The notes below the pieces were generated by a model. The model saw only the letters and a program-made list of their open reading frames with translations. It had not been told where the DNA came from and made no database searches. DNA of 64,000 nt from Apiotrichum sp. Y4204 (lineage: Eukaryota; Basidiomycota; Tremellomycetes; Trichosporonales; Trichosporonaceae). The position numbers and the translations under genes were made by a program. The number at the start of each line of letters is the position of its first letter. Within the stretch, counting starts at the first letter, position 1. Positions 45,189 to 56,703 of the stretch are shown here, in pieces. The stretch lies in NCBI GenBank assembly GCA_025531455.1, contig JAMYHL010000124.1, positions 1 to 64,000 of the forward strand, in the 5' to 3' direction.

Positions 45189-47777
45189 ATGTCAAGCCGG
45201 AAACAAGACATGAACGACGAGGCGGCGCGCGGTGCCGCCCTTCAGGAAGAGATGCGCGGCGGCGTGCCCGTCCACCCGCAGCCGCAGCGCGCGGTCGAGG
45301 CGGACGGCGCGCCGCCCCCGCAGGCACACCACGTTTCCGAGATCCCCGAGACCGTTCCCGCTCCCGGACAAGGACCGCCGCAAGTCGCAGTCATGGAGAT
45401 GCATCCCATCCCGGCGTCCGAGACCGCTTCGACTGCACACAGCGGCGCGGCGCCGCTCCCGACCAATCCCTCGACGAGCGCGGCAGAGCAGCGCGAGGCG
45501 ATCCGGAACGAGGACCCCGAAGTCGTAGGGCGCGAAATGGAAAAGACCCAGGCGGCGGAACGCGCGCGGCGCGGCGAAACTCCCGGTGGGACCGTCGTCG
45601 AGGGAATTGAGAATGACGAGCTGTATGCCCTCCAGCGCCGGTTCGACACGCAGATCAATCACGTCCTCTCGCCCGCGCGCAACCTGCCGCCCCGCGAGCC
45701 GGACCTGCGCACAGCCACCGACCTCGACCTCCCGTACAGGAGTGACACGCTAAAGTCCAACTTTGAGCGCCTGGTAGCCGTCCTTGGCCCGACCTCGACG
45801 CGCGGCGTGCGCGAGGTGAAGCGCATAACGGACTGGAGCGTGCGCGAGCGCTGGCGCACTGGAGGATACTGCGCCGCGTACTTTCTTTCCTGGGTGTTTG
45901 GGTACACTGTTCTCGGCGCGACGGCATTTTTCATCGTGCTCATCTGCTTCCCCGCTACGAGGCGATACTTGTTCCCCGAGGTGAGCAACTGAACTGTATA
46001 TTCATTACTGACAGCAGGCCCCACCGCCACCGGGCCAACCCCCGTCCGCGACGGACCCGACAAACACAAAGGGCGACGAGAGCTTCATCGGTATGGCGGA
46101 CAGCAAGGTCGCGCATAGGAGTAAAGCCGAGCAGGCGGAGGAGCACGCGTTCGAGGCGCGTGCCCTGCTCGAGGCGTATACACACGCTGTCGTGCTCTCT
46201 GGAACGGGCGGGCGCGGCTTGCACCGACACAAAGAGCACGGCGCATCGCAGGGTATGGGTGGTGGGCCCGGAGGGGCGGTCACGGACGAGTCGCAGGACA
46301 AGGCCCCGATCGTGGATGAAGACGGCAACGTTGTCGGGGTGCGCAAATCGGCGGACACGCACTCAATCTCCCACTCTGTGCGCTCGGGCCGCTCCGCGTC
46401 CGCCGTCTCCGCCTCGGGGACCGCGACGCACGAGGTAGTCATCGGCGACGACGTTGTCGAGGCCAAGAACAAAAAGGACATGCGCAAGGCCGCCGAGACC
46501 GAGGCAAAGCGCAAGCGCGACGCCATTGTCGCCAAGATGGCAAAGGGCACCGAGACCGGGCTCGGCACGTTTGCCGACGTGTGCGAGATTGTGCAGCAGT
46601 GAGTCTTTCAGTGCAAGTGACTTCCTTTACTCATTCCTCCCAGCACGTTCTCGCCGCCGCACCTCTATCCGGACAGGTATGCGCGCTTCAAGCTCTGCGC
46701 CGCGGTGCTCGTCCCGCTCGGTGCGGCGCTGCACTTTGTCCCTGCGTGGATCTGGGGCCGCGCCGCGACCCTCAGTCTCGGTCTCGGTCTCTGGGCCCAC
46801 GGCCCCATCCTCGCCGGCACGCGCAACCTCCTCAGCCGCATCCCCAACGAGCAGATTCTCCTCGACCCCCGCAACTCGATCTTCTCTGGCGTGCCCACCA
46901 ACGCCCAGTTCACCCTCCATCTCCTCCGTGTCTCCGAGGAGCTGGGTAACCCGATTCCCCCTCCTCCGTGAGTGAACAAGAACTCTTCTGGTCTGTTGTA
47001 GATACTGACTGCAGGCCACCGCCACTCGAGGGCACGCCAAAGGAGGCGATCAAGGACACATCCCCCGAAGTCGGGGTCACCGCGCAGGATGTGCACCAGG
47101 CGGAAAACACGACCGGCGCCGAAAAGACAGTGGCAAAGGCCAAGGTCAAGACCAAAGGACGCATCGCGGGCGCGTTCAAGAAGATCTCGCGCAAGCTCGC
47201 GGGCGTGCACGGCGACGTCGCCGTCGACGGCAAACAGAAGAAGGTGAGCCAAGAAGATTTCTCTGCTTATCCTTACTCATTCCCAGTTCTCCGACAAGAT
47301 GCTCGAGAAAAAGTACGACAAGGAATCCCCGTACGCTTTCAAGGCCAAGCTCGGCAAGACAGCAGGCCACATTGTGCTCGACATTGACGACGACATGGGC
47401 AGCGCCGCGCGCACGTACGTCGCCTTTGTGCCCCAGTCGGGCGACAAGGCGAGCCACGTGTGGGACATTGACGACCTCGTGGAGATGAGCAAGGTGGGTG
47501 GAGTTGTGGAAATCTCTTATGCTCCCAATTAACTCTCCAGGACTCGGTCTCGGTGCCCCGCCTCGCGCTCGGGTGGATGGGCGGCGCGGACGTCGAGTCG
47601 CTCGGCATTACGCTGCGGTTTGACCCGCAGAGCGCGCCGCTCGCTGCCCCGCCGCCCCAGACGCACGAGGGCGACTCGCCCGAACTCGGCGAGTTCCACT
47701 TTGCCAGCGTCGACCGCCGCGACCAGCTCTTTGACCGTCTCGTCGCTATCGGCCCGCAGCGGTGGGAGGTGTTGTAA
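45189..47777 (+). CDS. DUF3292 membrane protein
   Basis: Large fungal protein of unknown function, about 790 residues in six exons with short introns. Residues 1-130 are disordered. The conserved part starts near DDELYALQRRFDTQINHVLS and continues with DLDLPYRSDTLKSNFERLVA. Two hydrophobic regions follow: GGYCAAYFLSWVFGYTVLGA with TAFFIVLICF, and later RFKLCAAVLVPLGAALHFVP with WIWGRAATLSLGLGLWAHGP. The C-terminal half has a Lys-rich linker and a beta-rich domain (GHIVLDIDDDMGSAARTYVA, then LALGWMGGADVESLGITLRF, FHFASVDRRDQLFDRLVAIG). The pattern fits DUF3292 proteins. Location in an internal membrane is inferred. It converges on the 7-TM gene with 167 bp between stops. Confidence 0.85.
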
Positions 47778-47944
47778 AAGAAGATCAGAGGAGCGAGAAG
47801 TGCAGATTGAACATGTTGCGCGAATGCAGTATCAATACGAAACCCTCCGTTTTCTGAGAACGACAGCCGTAAGCCATGTATGTAGACCATGCATAATGCT
47901 ACAATCCTCAGTGTACATTTATAATATCATACAATTTCCGGGCT

Positions 47945-49679
47945 CTATCCGAAGTGATCCGGCATCTCCCTTCTCACGCGGCGGCGGACGACCACCTCCG
48001 CGAGGCCAAACACGGCCGCGTCCGCGAGCCCGATGCCGAGCACCATCCACGCGCCGAGCACGCGCAGTGCCGGCGACGAGTGCTTGTTCACCATCTTGAA
48101 GATGAGCCGGATGACCGAGACGGAGAAGGCAGCCATGTACTGCCATGGTCGGACCGGCCGTGGTCAGAAAGGGGTGAGCGCGAGAAAGAAATAAACATGG
48201 AAAAGAAAAGGTGATAATCAAAATTAGATGAACAAGATACAATGAACAGTCAGCACCACATACATTGCCTCGCACGTCCCATTCTCCACTCACGGCCAGC
48301 GGAAACCAGAGCATCAGCAGGCTCGCCTGGCGATTAAAGTACGCCGTGGCGGAGAGGTGTGTAGTGGTGCGCGTGCCGAGGCGCGGCGCGTCGTCCTCGT
48401 GTCGTAGGAACTCGCACAGCGTGAAGCTGGCTTCCGACTCTGCGGCGAGTATTGCCTCCCGTGTCGGCGCCGCTGCCGTTCCCTCCCCTTCTGCGGACGC
48501 CTCGTTCGTCTCGACAACTACGCAGTCGTGTTTCTCCTCACTTTTACTCATTCCCGATGCCGTCGCACACAGACACTCCCGCCGTACCTCCTCCTGCGTG
48601 CTTCCCTCGTCGCTGGTGCCGAGCGTGGACGTCGTGTCCGGGAGGCATGGGTGTGGCGGATGTGCGGGCCGTAGGGGTCGTGATCTGAGTTCTGCTGGAG
48701 GTGGACCCGGAGCGGGGTTAGGACTAGGACTCGGACTCGGCGCCCGTCTCTCAGTCTCGTCCAGCCTTGCGGGGCTTGCGACGCGATGCAGCGTCCCGTG
48801 ATTGGTCGTGTACTGCGCAATCTCCGCAAAGCTGAGAGTCTCCCACGGCGCAGCGGGGTTATGGACGGGTAGCGTCGGGCGGCGGAGACCAAAGCACGGG
48901 CAGCGAAGGCAGGAGCACATTCGGCGGGCAATGGCGAGCGCACCGCTTCCCCTTCCACTCGAGTTTTCACTTTCACGAGTTTCCTCCTCCTCTTCCAGGG
49001 CCTCCATGCCGCTCGAGAGCTGGATCGTATCGGGCCGCCGCAGGAACTTGAAGAGGTGCGAGTAGAGGATCGCGATAACCGCAAACACGAGCGTGCGGGG
49101 GATAAAGTACATGAGGTCGCGGTCGAGGCCGTCAAGACCTGAGCGGGACGCATACGAGCACAGTGTCGTCGCGTTGGCGAACCCGATGGTCGCGAACCAT
49201 ATCCCCGAGTGCAGGATCGACACGCCCCAGAGCAGGAGCCACACGAGGAGCGAGTGCCGCTCCAGCGCGGCCGTGATGCGATGCAGCGGGTGTTTCTTCG
49301 GTCAGCAAAAGGGCGCAAGCCGGAAGAACAAGACAAAAAAAATGCTTACCAGGAGCATAAACGTCGCAAAGGCAATGACCGCGCTCCAAAGATTCTGCGC
49401 AAATATGGTCGTGGTGTACAGCCATGCCTGGACATTACACTGGACTGTCCCCGTGCGGAGCGGGCGGCGGGCGACGAACAGCGCCTCAGAGGGCAGCGCG
49501 ACGACGCCGATGATAATGTCCGAGACGATGATACCCGCCAGGAAACGCACGCGGAGCCGGCTGCCGCCCCCGCCGCGCGCGCGGGAGAGAATCGAGAAGA
49601 GGAGGTACGACGCCGCGACGAGCGTCAGGCCCGCGATCACCGTGCCCCCGATTGCGGTGGTCATGTCCACCCCGGCCAT
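47945..49679 (-). CDS. Seven-transmembrane receptor-like protein
   Basis: About 525 residues in three exons with seven predicted helices: IGGTVIAGLTLVAASYLLFS, RFLAGIIVSDIIIGVVALPS, WLYTTTIFAQNLWSAVIAFA, LVWLLLWGVSILHSGIWFAT, FIPRTLVFAVIAILYSHLFK, ASLLMLWFPLAYMAAFSVSV, and SSPALRVLGAWMVLGIGLAD with AAVFGLAEVVVRR. The loop between helices 5 and 6 is very long (about 190 residues), acidic and Ser/Pro-rich, as in fungal Git3/Gpr-type nutrient receptors that couple to the cAMP pathway. The helix 3-4 junction (MLL-KHPLHRITAAL) and the last exon rejoin in frame; the second intron (about 155 nt) removes a stretch that otherwise reads as an extra open frame. No ligand can be inferred. Confidence 0.82.
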
Positions 49680-50911
49680 GGCGAGCGGTGGTCAGACGTA
49701 GAGTGAGTGAGTGGGTGAAGTGGAACGCCGCTGCCGTCGCTGTCGACTATCGGGAGGGGCTGAGGGTAGCTACCATGTCGAGATTGCTAGATGACACTGA
49801 CACCGCGACACTGCGACACGGAGAACACACACCCCCACACGCCGAGGACTCAGCTGTGATCGAGACGTAATTTCGACGCCCAAACCGCGGGCGCATCACA
49901 ATGCCGGGATGCCGGGTGGAGCACTGGTGTACATGGCGAGTGCTGAGTGTGCGGCGATCGCGACCTTGACGCCTCGCGGGCTCCGGGTGTCGCGAGCGCC
50001 ATGTGTCGGTCGGAACGGATGGAAATCGATGGGAACGCGGCCATGCCCAACGTCTAATGTCGATCGTTTCCGCTGGAGCCGAGACAGAGCGAAGCCGAGG
50101 TCTATTTCCAGACCACACAGCGTACACACTTTACTGTATAATGTGTAAGATCATATGCTATCAGGAGGACAAAGAACCGTCATGGTCCACGGAACACCGA
50201 ATGTAACACTCACTCCTACTCAGCTGCGCCGATCTTGAACGCCACGGCCACTGGCCATCTGTGCCCGGATGAAGCTGTCGGCTGAACTCGTTGAGCTCTC
50301 TCGGCGGAGCATGGTGACCTCTTGGTGAGTAGTAAGTGGTGCGGACTTTGCGGCCCCACGGAGATGTCGGGGGTTCCATCAACGGGCGTTCGCGTGACGA
50401 GCAAGATCTGGTTTTGCTGATCGCCCTACCATCTCCCCGTCGGTCTCGTGTCATGTACAATCGTGATATCCTCACGACTGCGTCTGGCAATTGTTCAATA
50501 GCGGGCACGGTCGGCGTCCAGCGCCCGGCGGCCATCAGGGTTTCACGGCGATCGGGTGTGGTTGGGGAGCCGTCTGATTCTCTGAGATATATGAGTAGGG
50601 GCGCTTTCTCAGCTTCCCGCCCAGGTATGTTTCGTGCTGTGCGTCAATGGCGTTGGAGTAAAGAAGGTTTGGAGGACGGAGATGGACTCAATGATCGGAG
50701 CCCTGCGAGATGCGGCTCCATTCCACGGTTAGCAACTCCCGACGTCAGTCATCAGCATACAAGCAGGCCCAGGTCGGGGTATCCTATCGCACGGCGCTTC
50801 CCCATGCTGTGCATGACAACCAATATCTCTTCCCGCTCGCTGGCCACGGCTCGTCTGCCCAGGTCGGCTCATCTTTTGATCTCTTCCACAGTCGCGCCAC
50901 CAAACCGCCTC
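49680..50911. other. Intergenic region, 1.23 kb
   Basis: No gene is supported between the receptor start and the HIBADH stop. Open frames here lack motifs. It should contain the receptor promoter. Confidence 0.4.
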
Positions 50912-52811
50912 TTACTTCTTGTCGCCGGGGCCGCCGTCGTTCTTCCAGCCGTTCTCGACGCCCTCTGCGCGCTTCTGGTTGAGCCACTCGTACACGACGC
51001 TGAAGTCAGTTTGATTTAATGACAGAGAGCACTCACGAAAAGTCCTTGCTGCCCATGTCGCCCTCCTTGCCGACAGCCTCGTACACGCTGCTGGCGGCCC
51101 AGGTGAGCGGAGTCGGGAGCGAGACGGCCGACGCGGCGGTGAGGGCCAGTCCGACGTCCTGAGGTGTGAGTAGGCGCTGTGGGGAGTTTTGACAGATTGT
51201 GAGGATATCTGAGGGAAAGACTCTAGACGGAAAAGACCATCGCGACGTGGCGTGTCATCGTGTGATGAGGAGGCCATGGTGATCAAGAGCTAGGACCCAT
51301 TGACGATCTCTCTTTCCATGCAGCATCGAGAGAGTCACATCCGTATCAGTACGCACCTTGAGCATGAGTTTGGACTGGAAGCCACCAGAGTATCCACGGG
51401 CGCCAGGCGAACCAGCGACCTCGGGCAGCGGCGAGTTCACCTTGGACGACCACGACTGGGCTGCAGGTCAGCGTTGCGATTCGGAATGTGTGAAGAGATG
51501 CACAGTCCGTCCGGACCATTCACACCACTCCATACCAGCAAACTCACCCGAAGAGGAGTTGAAGATGTCGTGGAGGAGGACGGGGTCAATCTCGAGGGCC
51601 TTGCCGAGTGCGAGGCCCTCGGCGAGACCAATCTGGTTGATGGCGAGCACGAGGCTGGCGTCAGCGGGATCCGGGGTCGGCTCATCGACACTTTGAAACA
51701 GTCACCCGGGTAAGGAGACGCCCTCGGCGTTCGTTATATGTCGGGTTACCGGGTGCCCACTTCCAGAGAGAGTCGCTACCTTTCTTTCATCTACTCACTT
51801 GTTGCACACCTTGACGCCGACACCGGAGCCGCTGCCGCCGCAGGGGACGACGCCGCCGGGGCGCGACATGAACTGCATGAGGGGGGCGGCGAGGGCCGAA
51901 GCGATGGGGCTGGCCGAGCCGAACATGATCGTCAGCGAGCCGGCCTTGGCGCCGACGATGCCTGCTATTAGTACTTGTCGTTGTGAGGTCTCAGAATGGA
52001 CCATGCTGCGGGGTTGCTTGTAGCGCCATCTGGAACCCAAGGCAAGAAACCAGCACATTCCCATCCCTCACTCACCTCCCGAGACGGGGCCGTCGACCAT
52101 GAGCACGTCCGTGTTCTCCTGCACGGTGCCCGCGATGCGCTTGGCAGCCGTGGGGTCGAGGGTGGTGTGGTCGACAAAGAGCGAGTGCGCCTTGGTCGTG
52201 TCCGGCTTCTGGGAGCCCTTGCCGTCGCCGAGGAGCCACGGGTTGGCCGCGATCGCGTCGGTCAGGCTCTCGCCCTTGAGGTTGGCAATGCCGGACATGA
52301 GGCCGTTCTCGCCCAGGTACACTGCCTCGACCTGCGGCGTCGACGGGAGCATGGTGAAGACGCGCGCAGCGGCGGCCGAGACCCTAGATGTCAGCGAGCG
52401 CAGAGAGTGTGGAGAGTGGGGCAGACCGTGGGCCCCCTTCATCGTTGCCGTCTTCCTCATCGGTCTTCCTCGGTCTCCTTCGGTCTCCCTCGGCCCTTGC
52501 TCCCACTTACTCGGAAGGCTTGGACACACGCTGCACACGCGCAGCGGCCTCGGGGCCCGACTCGTTCTTGACGTTCTCGACAAACGCAGCAATCGACGCA
52601 TCGCTGGGGTCGCACACAACAATGCTTGGCTGCTCGGGCGACTTGAGCGCCTTGGCGGCGGCGACGCTCTTCGTGTACAGGTTCCACGCCATGGGGTTTC
52701 CTGTTGTCAGTCAGTGGTGTATGCGCGCACGCGTCACGACGCACCCATGGCACCGAGGCCGATGAAGCCGAGCGTGGACGAGCGCGAGAGGACGACACGG
52801 GTGGGAAGCAT
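50912..52811 (-). CDS. 3-hydroxyisobutyrate dehydrogenase family protein
   Basis: NAD-dependent beta-hydroxyacid dehydrogenase of valine catabolism, expected in mitochondria. Several exons with short to medium introns, roughly 400 residues. The N-terminal Rossmann motif is FIGLGAMGNPMAWNL, formed across the first intron. It is followed by VFTMLPSTPQVEAVYLGENG, then SLFVDHTTLDPTAAKRIAGT, the substrate motif MVDGPVSGGIVGAKAGSLTI, and GVGVKVCNNLVLAINQIGLA with the catalytic Lys in the KxxNN context. The C-terminus reads GGFQSKLMLK then DVGLALTAASAVSLPTPLTW. Compared with typical members it has an extra charged stretch around AAFVENVKNESGPEAAARVQ. A presequence is weak (MLPTRVVLSRSSTLG). Divergent from the RS-rich gene. 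Confidence 0.9.
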
Positions 52812-53423
52812 GGTGGGTTTGATGAGAAAGATGGCAAAGTTACAACAACTTGTGCTCAATTGCGACTATACGACTTTGGACATTGAACCTCCCTTTAGAG
52901 CCGAGTGCCAGATAAGAAGCGAGCGAGCTCGGCACTCACTCTCTCGATCATGTTGTTGTCCACCTATTCCAGCCCGCCCGTCGATTCCCACCCGTCATTA
53001 TCCCTCATATCTCCATACTAGCTCCCCCCACGCCGACGCCGACGACGCCACACTGTGTGCTGTACAGAGCGTGCTCGTCTCGAGCTGCCAAGTTTGCAAA
53101 GTTGACTGTTGTCGAGCATTCTTCATCACACTATTCTCGGCATTCGTTGCTGGTCCGGAGCGGATCTCAAGTCCAACACACACATGGCCCCACCGGCAAA
53201 GCAGATAATGCGGGGCACCACCTCGGCTAAATCACCCCCCACAGATCCCGGATCGCCGGATGGCTGTGGGAGATTTGATTCCGCGAGCACGTGTACATCG
53301 CATGTTTTTTCTTGGTCACGTGACTACTGACCGTTGTCTCAACTTCGAGTTGGCCGTCTTTCTCATCGTCGTCGTCGATTTCAATCTCTTCAAAATCCAC
53401 CTTTTTCTCCATCTCCACCCACC
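52812..53423. promoter_or_regulatory. Divergent promoter region
   Basis: A 612 bp spacer between HIBADH and the RS-rich protein gene. The right end is pyrimidine-rich before the ATG at 53424. No TATA box or gene is seen. Confidence 0.4.
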
Positions 53424-54755
53424 ATGCGTTCACCATCGCCCTACAGACGGCGCTACCGCTCTCCCTCACCACAGCGCTTTGGGCCCTCGCGCGGCGGCGA
53501 CCGCTACCGCGGCGACTACGGCAGCGACCGCGGCTCGCCCCGCCGCGACCGGTCACGCTCGCGGGAACGCGATAGGAGAGACCGCTCGCCCCGCCGTGAT
53601 CGTGACCGCTCCCGCTCCCGGGATAGGGAGTATCGATACCGCGGCCGGCGCGAAACCCGCGACTGGGACTCGTACTACCGCCGGAGGGAGCGCGAGCGCG
53701 ATGCGAGCCCGCAGTCTGCCTCGGCCTCCGCGTCGGGCGCCGCAACCGGCGCGGCTTCTTCCCGTGGTGGATCGCCCGAAGAAGGACAGATCACCTCCCC
53801 AGAACCAGAGTACCGCGAGCGCCGCAGATCACGGTCTCCCCGCCGCTCGCCACCACGCCGCGGATTCGCCGACCGTTTCGCGGACCGATACCGCGGTAGC
53901 GACTACGACCGCGACAGGGACCGTGATCGTGATCGCGACCGCGACCGCTCGTTCCGCAGCAGGTGGGATCGCAGCGACCGCAGTCCCCGCCGGCGGAGTC
54001 CGAGCGAATCCTCCCGGTCGTCCCTCTCGCCCCGCTCTCGATCTCCCAGTCCGCGCCGCCGCTCGCCCGACCGTGACCGTGATAGGGACCATGACTCGCG
54101 CGACCGCGAAGCCCGCGACCGCGATCGCGGCCGGGACCACGATTCACGCGAACGCGAGCTCCGCGAAGCCCGCGACCGCGAAACCCAGGCGCGCCCCATC
54201 CGCGGCCCGCCGCCGTCCGGCCCCCGCGCCGAGCGCCCCGTACCCACCGGCCCACGCGCATTCACCGCCGTGCCCCCCGTTTCGGGGCCGTCGACACCCG
54301 CCCGCGGCCCTCCACCAGGGTACGGCGCGCCGATTGCCACGGATCCGCGCCGCTGGCCGCGTATTGTCGAGGGCGCGTCCGCGTCGCCTGTTGCCGGTGT
54401 CGCGTCCCCGCTGGCGGCGAAATCGCCCGCAGCGGCACCGGCTACCCCCATCCCCCACACGCCTATCGACCTAAGCGATCCAGCGGCGGTCGCGCGTGCA
54501 CGCGAGGCGCGCATCCTCGCTGAACTTCCCGTCCTCAAGATTCCGTTTGTTGGCGCGTGGGAGACCGAGCTGGCGACGCACACGGCGCGCCTTGCGCCGC
54601 TTGTGCAGAACACGCTGCGTGCGCAGACGGCGATGCGCGTCGCAGCCGCGGTCCTGGCCGATGCCGAGGCGGAGCGCGTGGCTGCCAGCGAGAGGAGGAG
54701 GATCGTCGAGGACCAGCTGAACGCCGGCTCGCTCGACGGCATTATTGGCGTTTAG
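53424..54755 (+). CDS. RS/RD-repeat nuclear protein, single exon
   Basis: An intronless gene of 443 residues, unusual among its spliced neighbours. The first 290 residues are Arg/Ser/Asp repeats (SPRRDRSRSRERDRRDRS, later DYDRDRDRDRDRDRDRSF) typical of SR-related splicing factors or RNA-processing scaffolds. No RRM is present. A Pro-rich linker is followed by a compact helical C-terminal domain of about 95 residues (PIDLSDPAAVARAREARILA, then LPVLKIPFVGAWETELATHT, QNTLRAQTAMRVAAAVLADA, SERRRIVEDQLNAGSLDGII). That domain may mark a specific family I cannot name. The repeats are DNA-level low complexity and may be length-variable between strains. Its stop lies 81 bp from the convergent TFIIE-alpha stop. 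Confidence 0.82.
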   Translation: MRSPSPYRRRYRSPSPQRFGPSRGGDRYRGDYGSDRGSPRRDRSRSRERDRRDRSPRRDRDRSRSRDREYRYRGRRETRDWDSYYRRRERERDASPQSASASASGAATGAASSRGGSPEEGQITSPEPEYRERRRSRSPRRSPPRRGFADRFADRYRGSDYDRDRDRDRDRDRDRSFRSRWDRSDRSPRRRSPSESSRSSLSPRSRSPSPRRRSPDRDRDRDHDSRDREARDRDRGRDHDSRERELREARDRETQARPIRGPPPSGPRAERPVPTGPRAFTAVPPVSGPSTPARGPPPGYGAPIATDPRRWPRIVEGASASPVAGVASPLAAKSPAAAPATPIPHTPIDLSDPAAVARAREARILAELPVLKIPFVGAWETELATHTARLAPLVQNTLRAQTAMRVAAAVLADAEAERVAASERRRIVEDQLNAGSLDGIIGV

Positions 54756-54836
54756 TGTATTACTGTGTTTGTAGATACGATGACTGATGGTACAACATGC
54801 ATGTGAATGTAGTGATAGAGTCTATGTGGGCTGTGC

Positions 54837-56258
54837 CTACTGGTCGTTAGGAACGGCAACTTGGAAGTATTTCTGCAGTCAGCGCTTTTCACATATCGAC
54901 AGCCAACATAGTCGGCTGCTCGAACCCACCTCGTACTCTTCTGGCGTCATGATCTCCTCATCCTCGGGCGTCACGTCGGCGAGGCGCTTGGCGACACCAG
55001 CAACGGACACCATGACGTCGCCGTTTGCGGGAGTCTCCGTACCCGACTCTGGCGGGGGGAGCGGCGACGGCTCGGCCGTGACGTTCTCCGTTGGCACCTC
55101 TGTCTCTTCAAACTCGTCCTCTTCATCCCCGTCGTCGTCCATGTTCGCATAGTGCGCGGCGAGAAGCGCGTCCTCGTCTTCCTTCGCGGTTGACGCGGGT
55201 CCGTGCCGCTCCGCCTCGAGCTTGGCGCGCTGCTTCTCGTCCTTGTGGCCCAGCTGCGTCTTCTGGCCCGTGACCGTCGACGCTAGCATCCATTCCGGCA
55301 GCGCGTTCTGCTCGAGCTGCTGCTCTGCGAGCTTGCGCTGCGCCTCCTTCTCGTCCTCGGCGCCAAACACGACATCTACACGGCGCCGCTCAGCCTCTGC
55401 AGCAGCCGCTTCGGCCGTCACCTCTGTAGTCACGTTCTGCGCGATCCAAGCGACAATGTTGATGGTTGGGAGACGTGCGCCTTCAATGCTCTTGAGCGCG
55501 TCGCGGATCGGCGCAGTCGCGACGTTGAACCGCTGCATCCTGTCCTGTCCGCCGCTCTCGTCGCCGTGCAGTGCCGGGTTGTCCTCTATGAGCTCGGTGC
55601 CGCACATCTCGCACATGAACAGGTTGGTCGCCATGTCGAGTGTGTGCATTATCTCGAGCGGCGTATACAGCTTGCCGCACGTCGTGCAGATGTAACCCCG
55701 CTTGCCGACCTCGCTCTTGACCTTCTCGTCAATCGCCTTGCGCATCATCGCAATGCGATATTTGACAACATCGGAAAACTCCCGGTAGTCGAGATACCAG
55801 TAGATGACGTCGCGCGTCTTGTTGATCGGCGCCTGCCCCGACGCCATCTGTCGCTGCTGCCATGCCGACATTGGTCCTTTTTCTTTGTTCACATGTCTGG
55901 AGTGAGCAGATGGGCATAGAGACGGATAAACGATCACGAGACCATCCGAGTATCCCCCACTCACCGTCTCACGAGCCGGTGCACATGCAGCATACCGAGA
56001 TACTTGCGCACGTCGTTCGGGCCGACATTCAATATCTCTGCGAGCTTCTTCTCCGTCATACTGCGCAAGCGTCAGCTCCGTGCGCACGATTCCAAGCCCT
56101 GGTCTCATATACACTGCCCACCAGAGCACCACGCACACATTGTGTATGACCAGCACGCGCAGGAGGATAATGTATGGCGAGTCGTAAAACGTGTACGCGA
56201 CCTTGTACACGAGCTCCTGGCAGCGCCGCGTGACCTCGTCTTTTGTGAGCTCGGCCAT
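54837..56258 (-). CDS. TFA1: Transcription initiation factor TFIIE subunit alpha
   Basis: General RNA polymerase II factor, nuclear. About 410 residues in several exons. The winged-helix N-terminus is assembled across introns: MAELTKDEVTRRCQELVYKV, YIILLRVLVIHNV, then MTEKKLAEILNVGPNDVRKY and LGMLHVHRLVRR. Next comes the typical KTRDVIYWYLDYREFSDVVK-type block (here NKTRDVIYWYLDYREFSDVV). A zinc ribbon follows with YICTTCGKLYTPLE and LFMCEMCGTELIEDN (C-x2-C ... C-x2-C). The C-terminal part is helical and then acidic (DDDGDEEDEFEETE). A final short exon, after an intron with CTGAC branch site, adds KYFQVAVPNDQ, so the open frame seen past 54880 is intronic. Confidence 0.94.
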
Positions 56259-56703
56259 TTTGAGCAGAGGCGTCGAGGTGAGCTTGTTGATTCTCGAAAC
56301 GCGAGTTGATGGGAAGAATCAACAGTCGTGTCTCGAGATGTGAGGAGATAGAAGTGAGGAGATGTGGTTTCTTTTGTGTAATCGAGCACACGCACAAGGA
56401 CGATGTCCGAAATGGGAGACTGACTATGGATGACTACAGTGCCTAGCGGCATCAAATCCACGTGGACCACGTGGGCGCCTTGGTAGCCGAGTTGCGGGGG
56501 CCCATCCACTTGCCCATCTCGATACAGTAGTATATTGCATAGAGATTGACCGGCATTGACCGGCTCATGGCTACTCGATGCCTCCTCGATGCCCCTCAAC
56601 TTTATGCTCATCTGTCCAACTTTCCTCCCCTCTATCCACTTTTTCTTCTTGTCTTTCTCTCTCTCTTTCTCTCATCTCTTCTTGCTCACACATCTGACCC
56701 AAC
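56259..56703. promoter_or_regulatory. Divergent promoter, TFIIE-alpha and GNAT genes
   Basis: A 445 bp head-to-head spacer. A strong CT repeat (56640-56695) precedes the GNAT ATG. A TATA-like AGTATATTG lies at about 56528-56536. Confidence 0.4.

Noticed and set aside
53260..54474. 404-codon plus-strand frame in another phase
   Set aside because: Alternate-frame shadow of the RS-rich gene; Ala/Thr/Arg composition only.
54879..54915. TFIIE-alpha C-terminus reading VGSSSRLCWLSICEKR
   Set aside because: The stretch has a donor, CTGAC branch site and acceptor; splicing gives a better tail (KYFQVAVPNDQ), so it is intronic.
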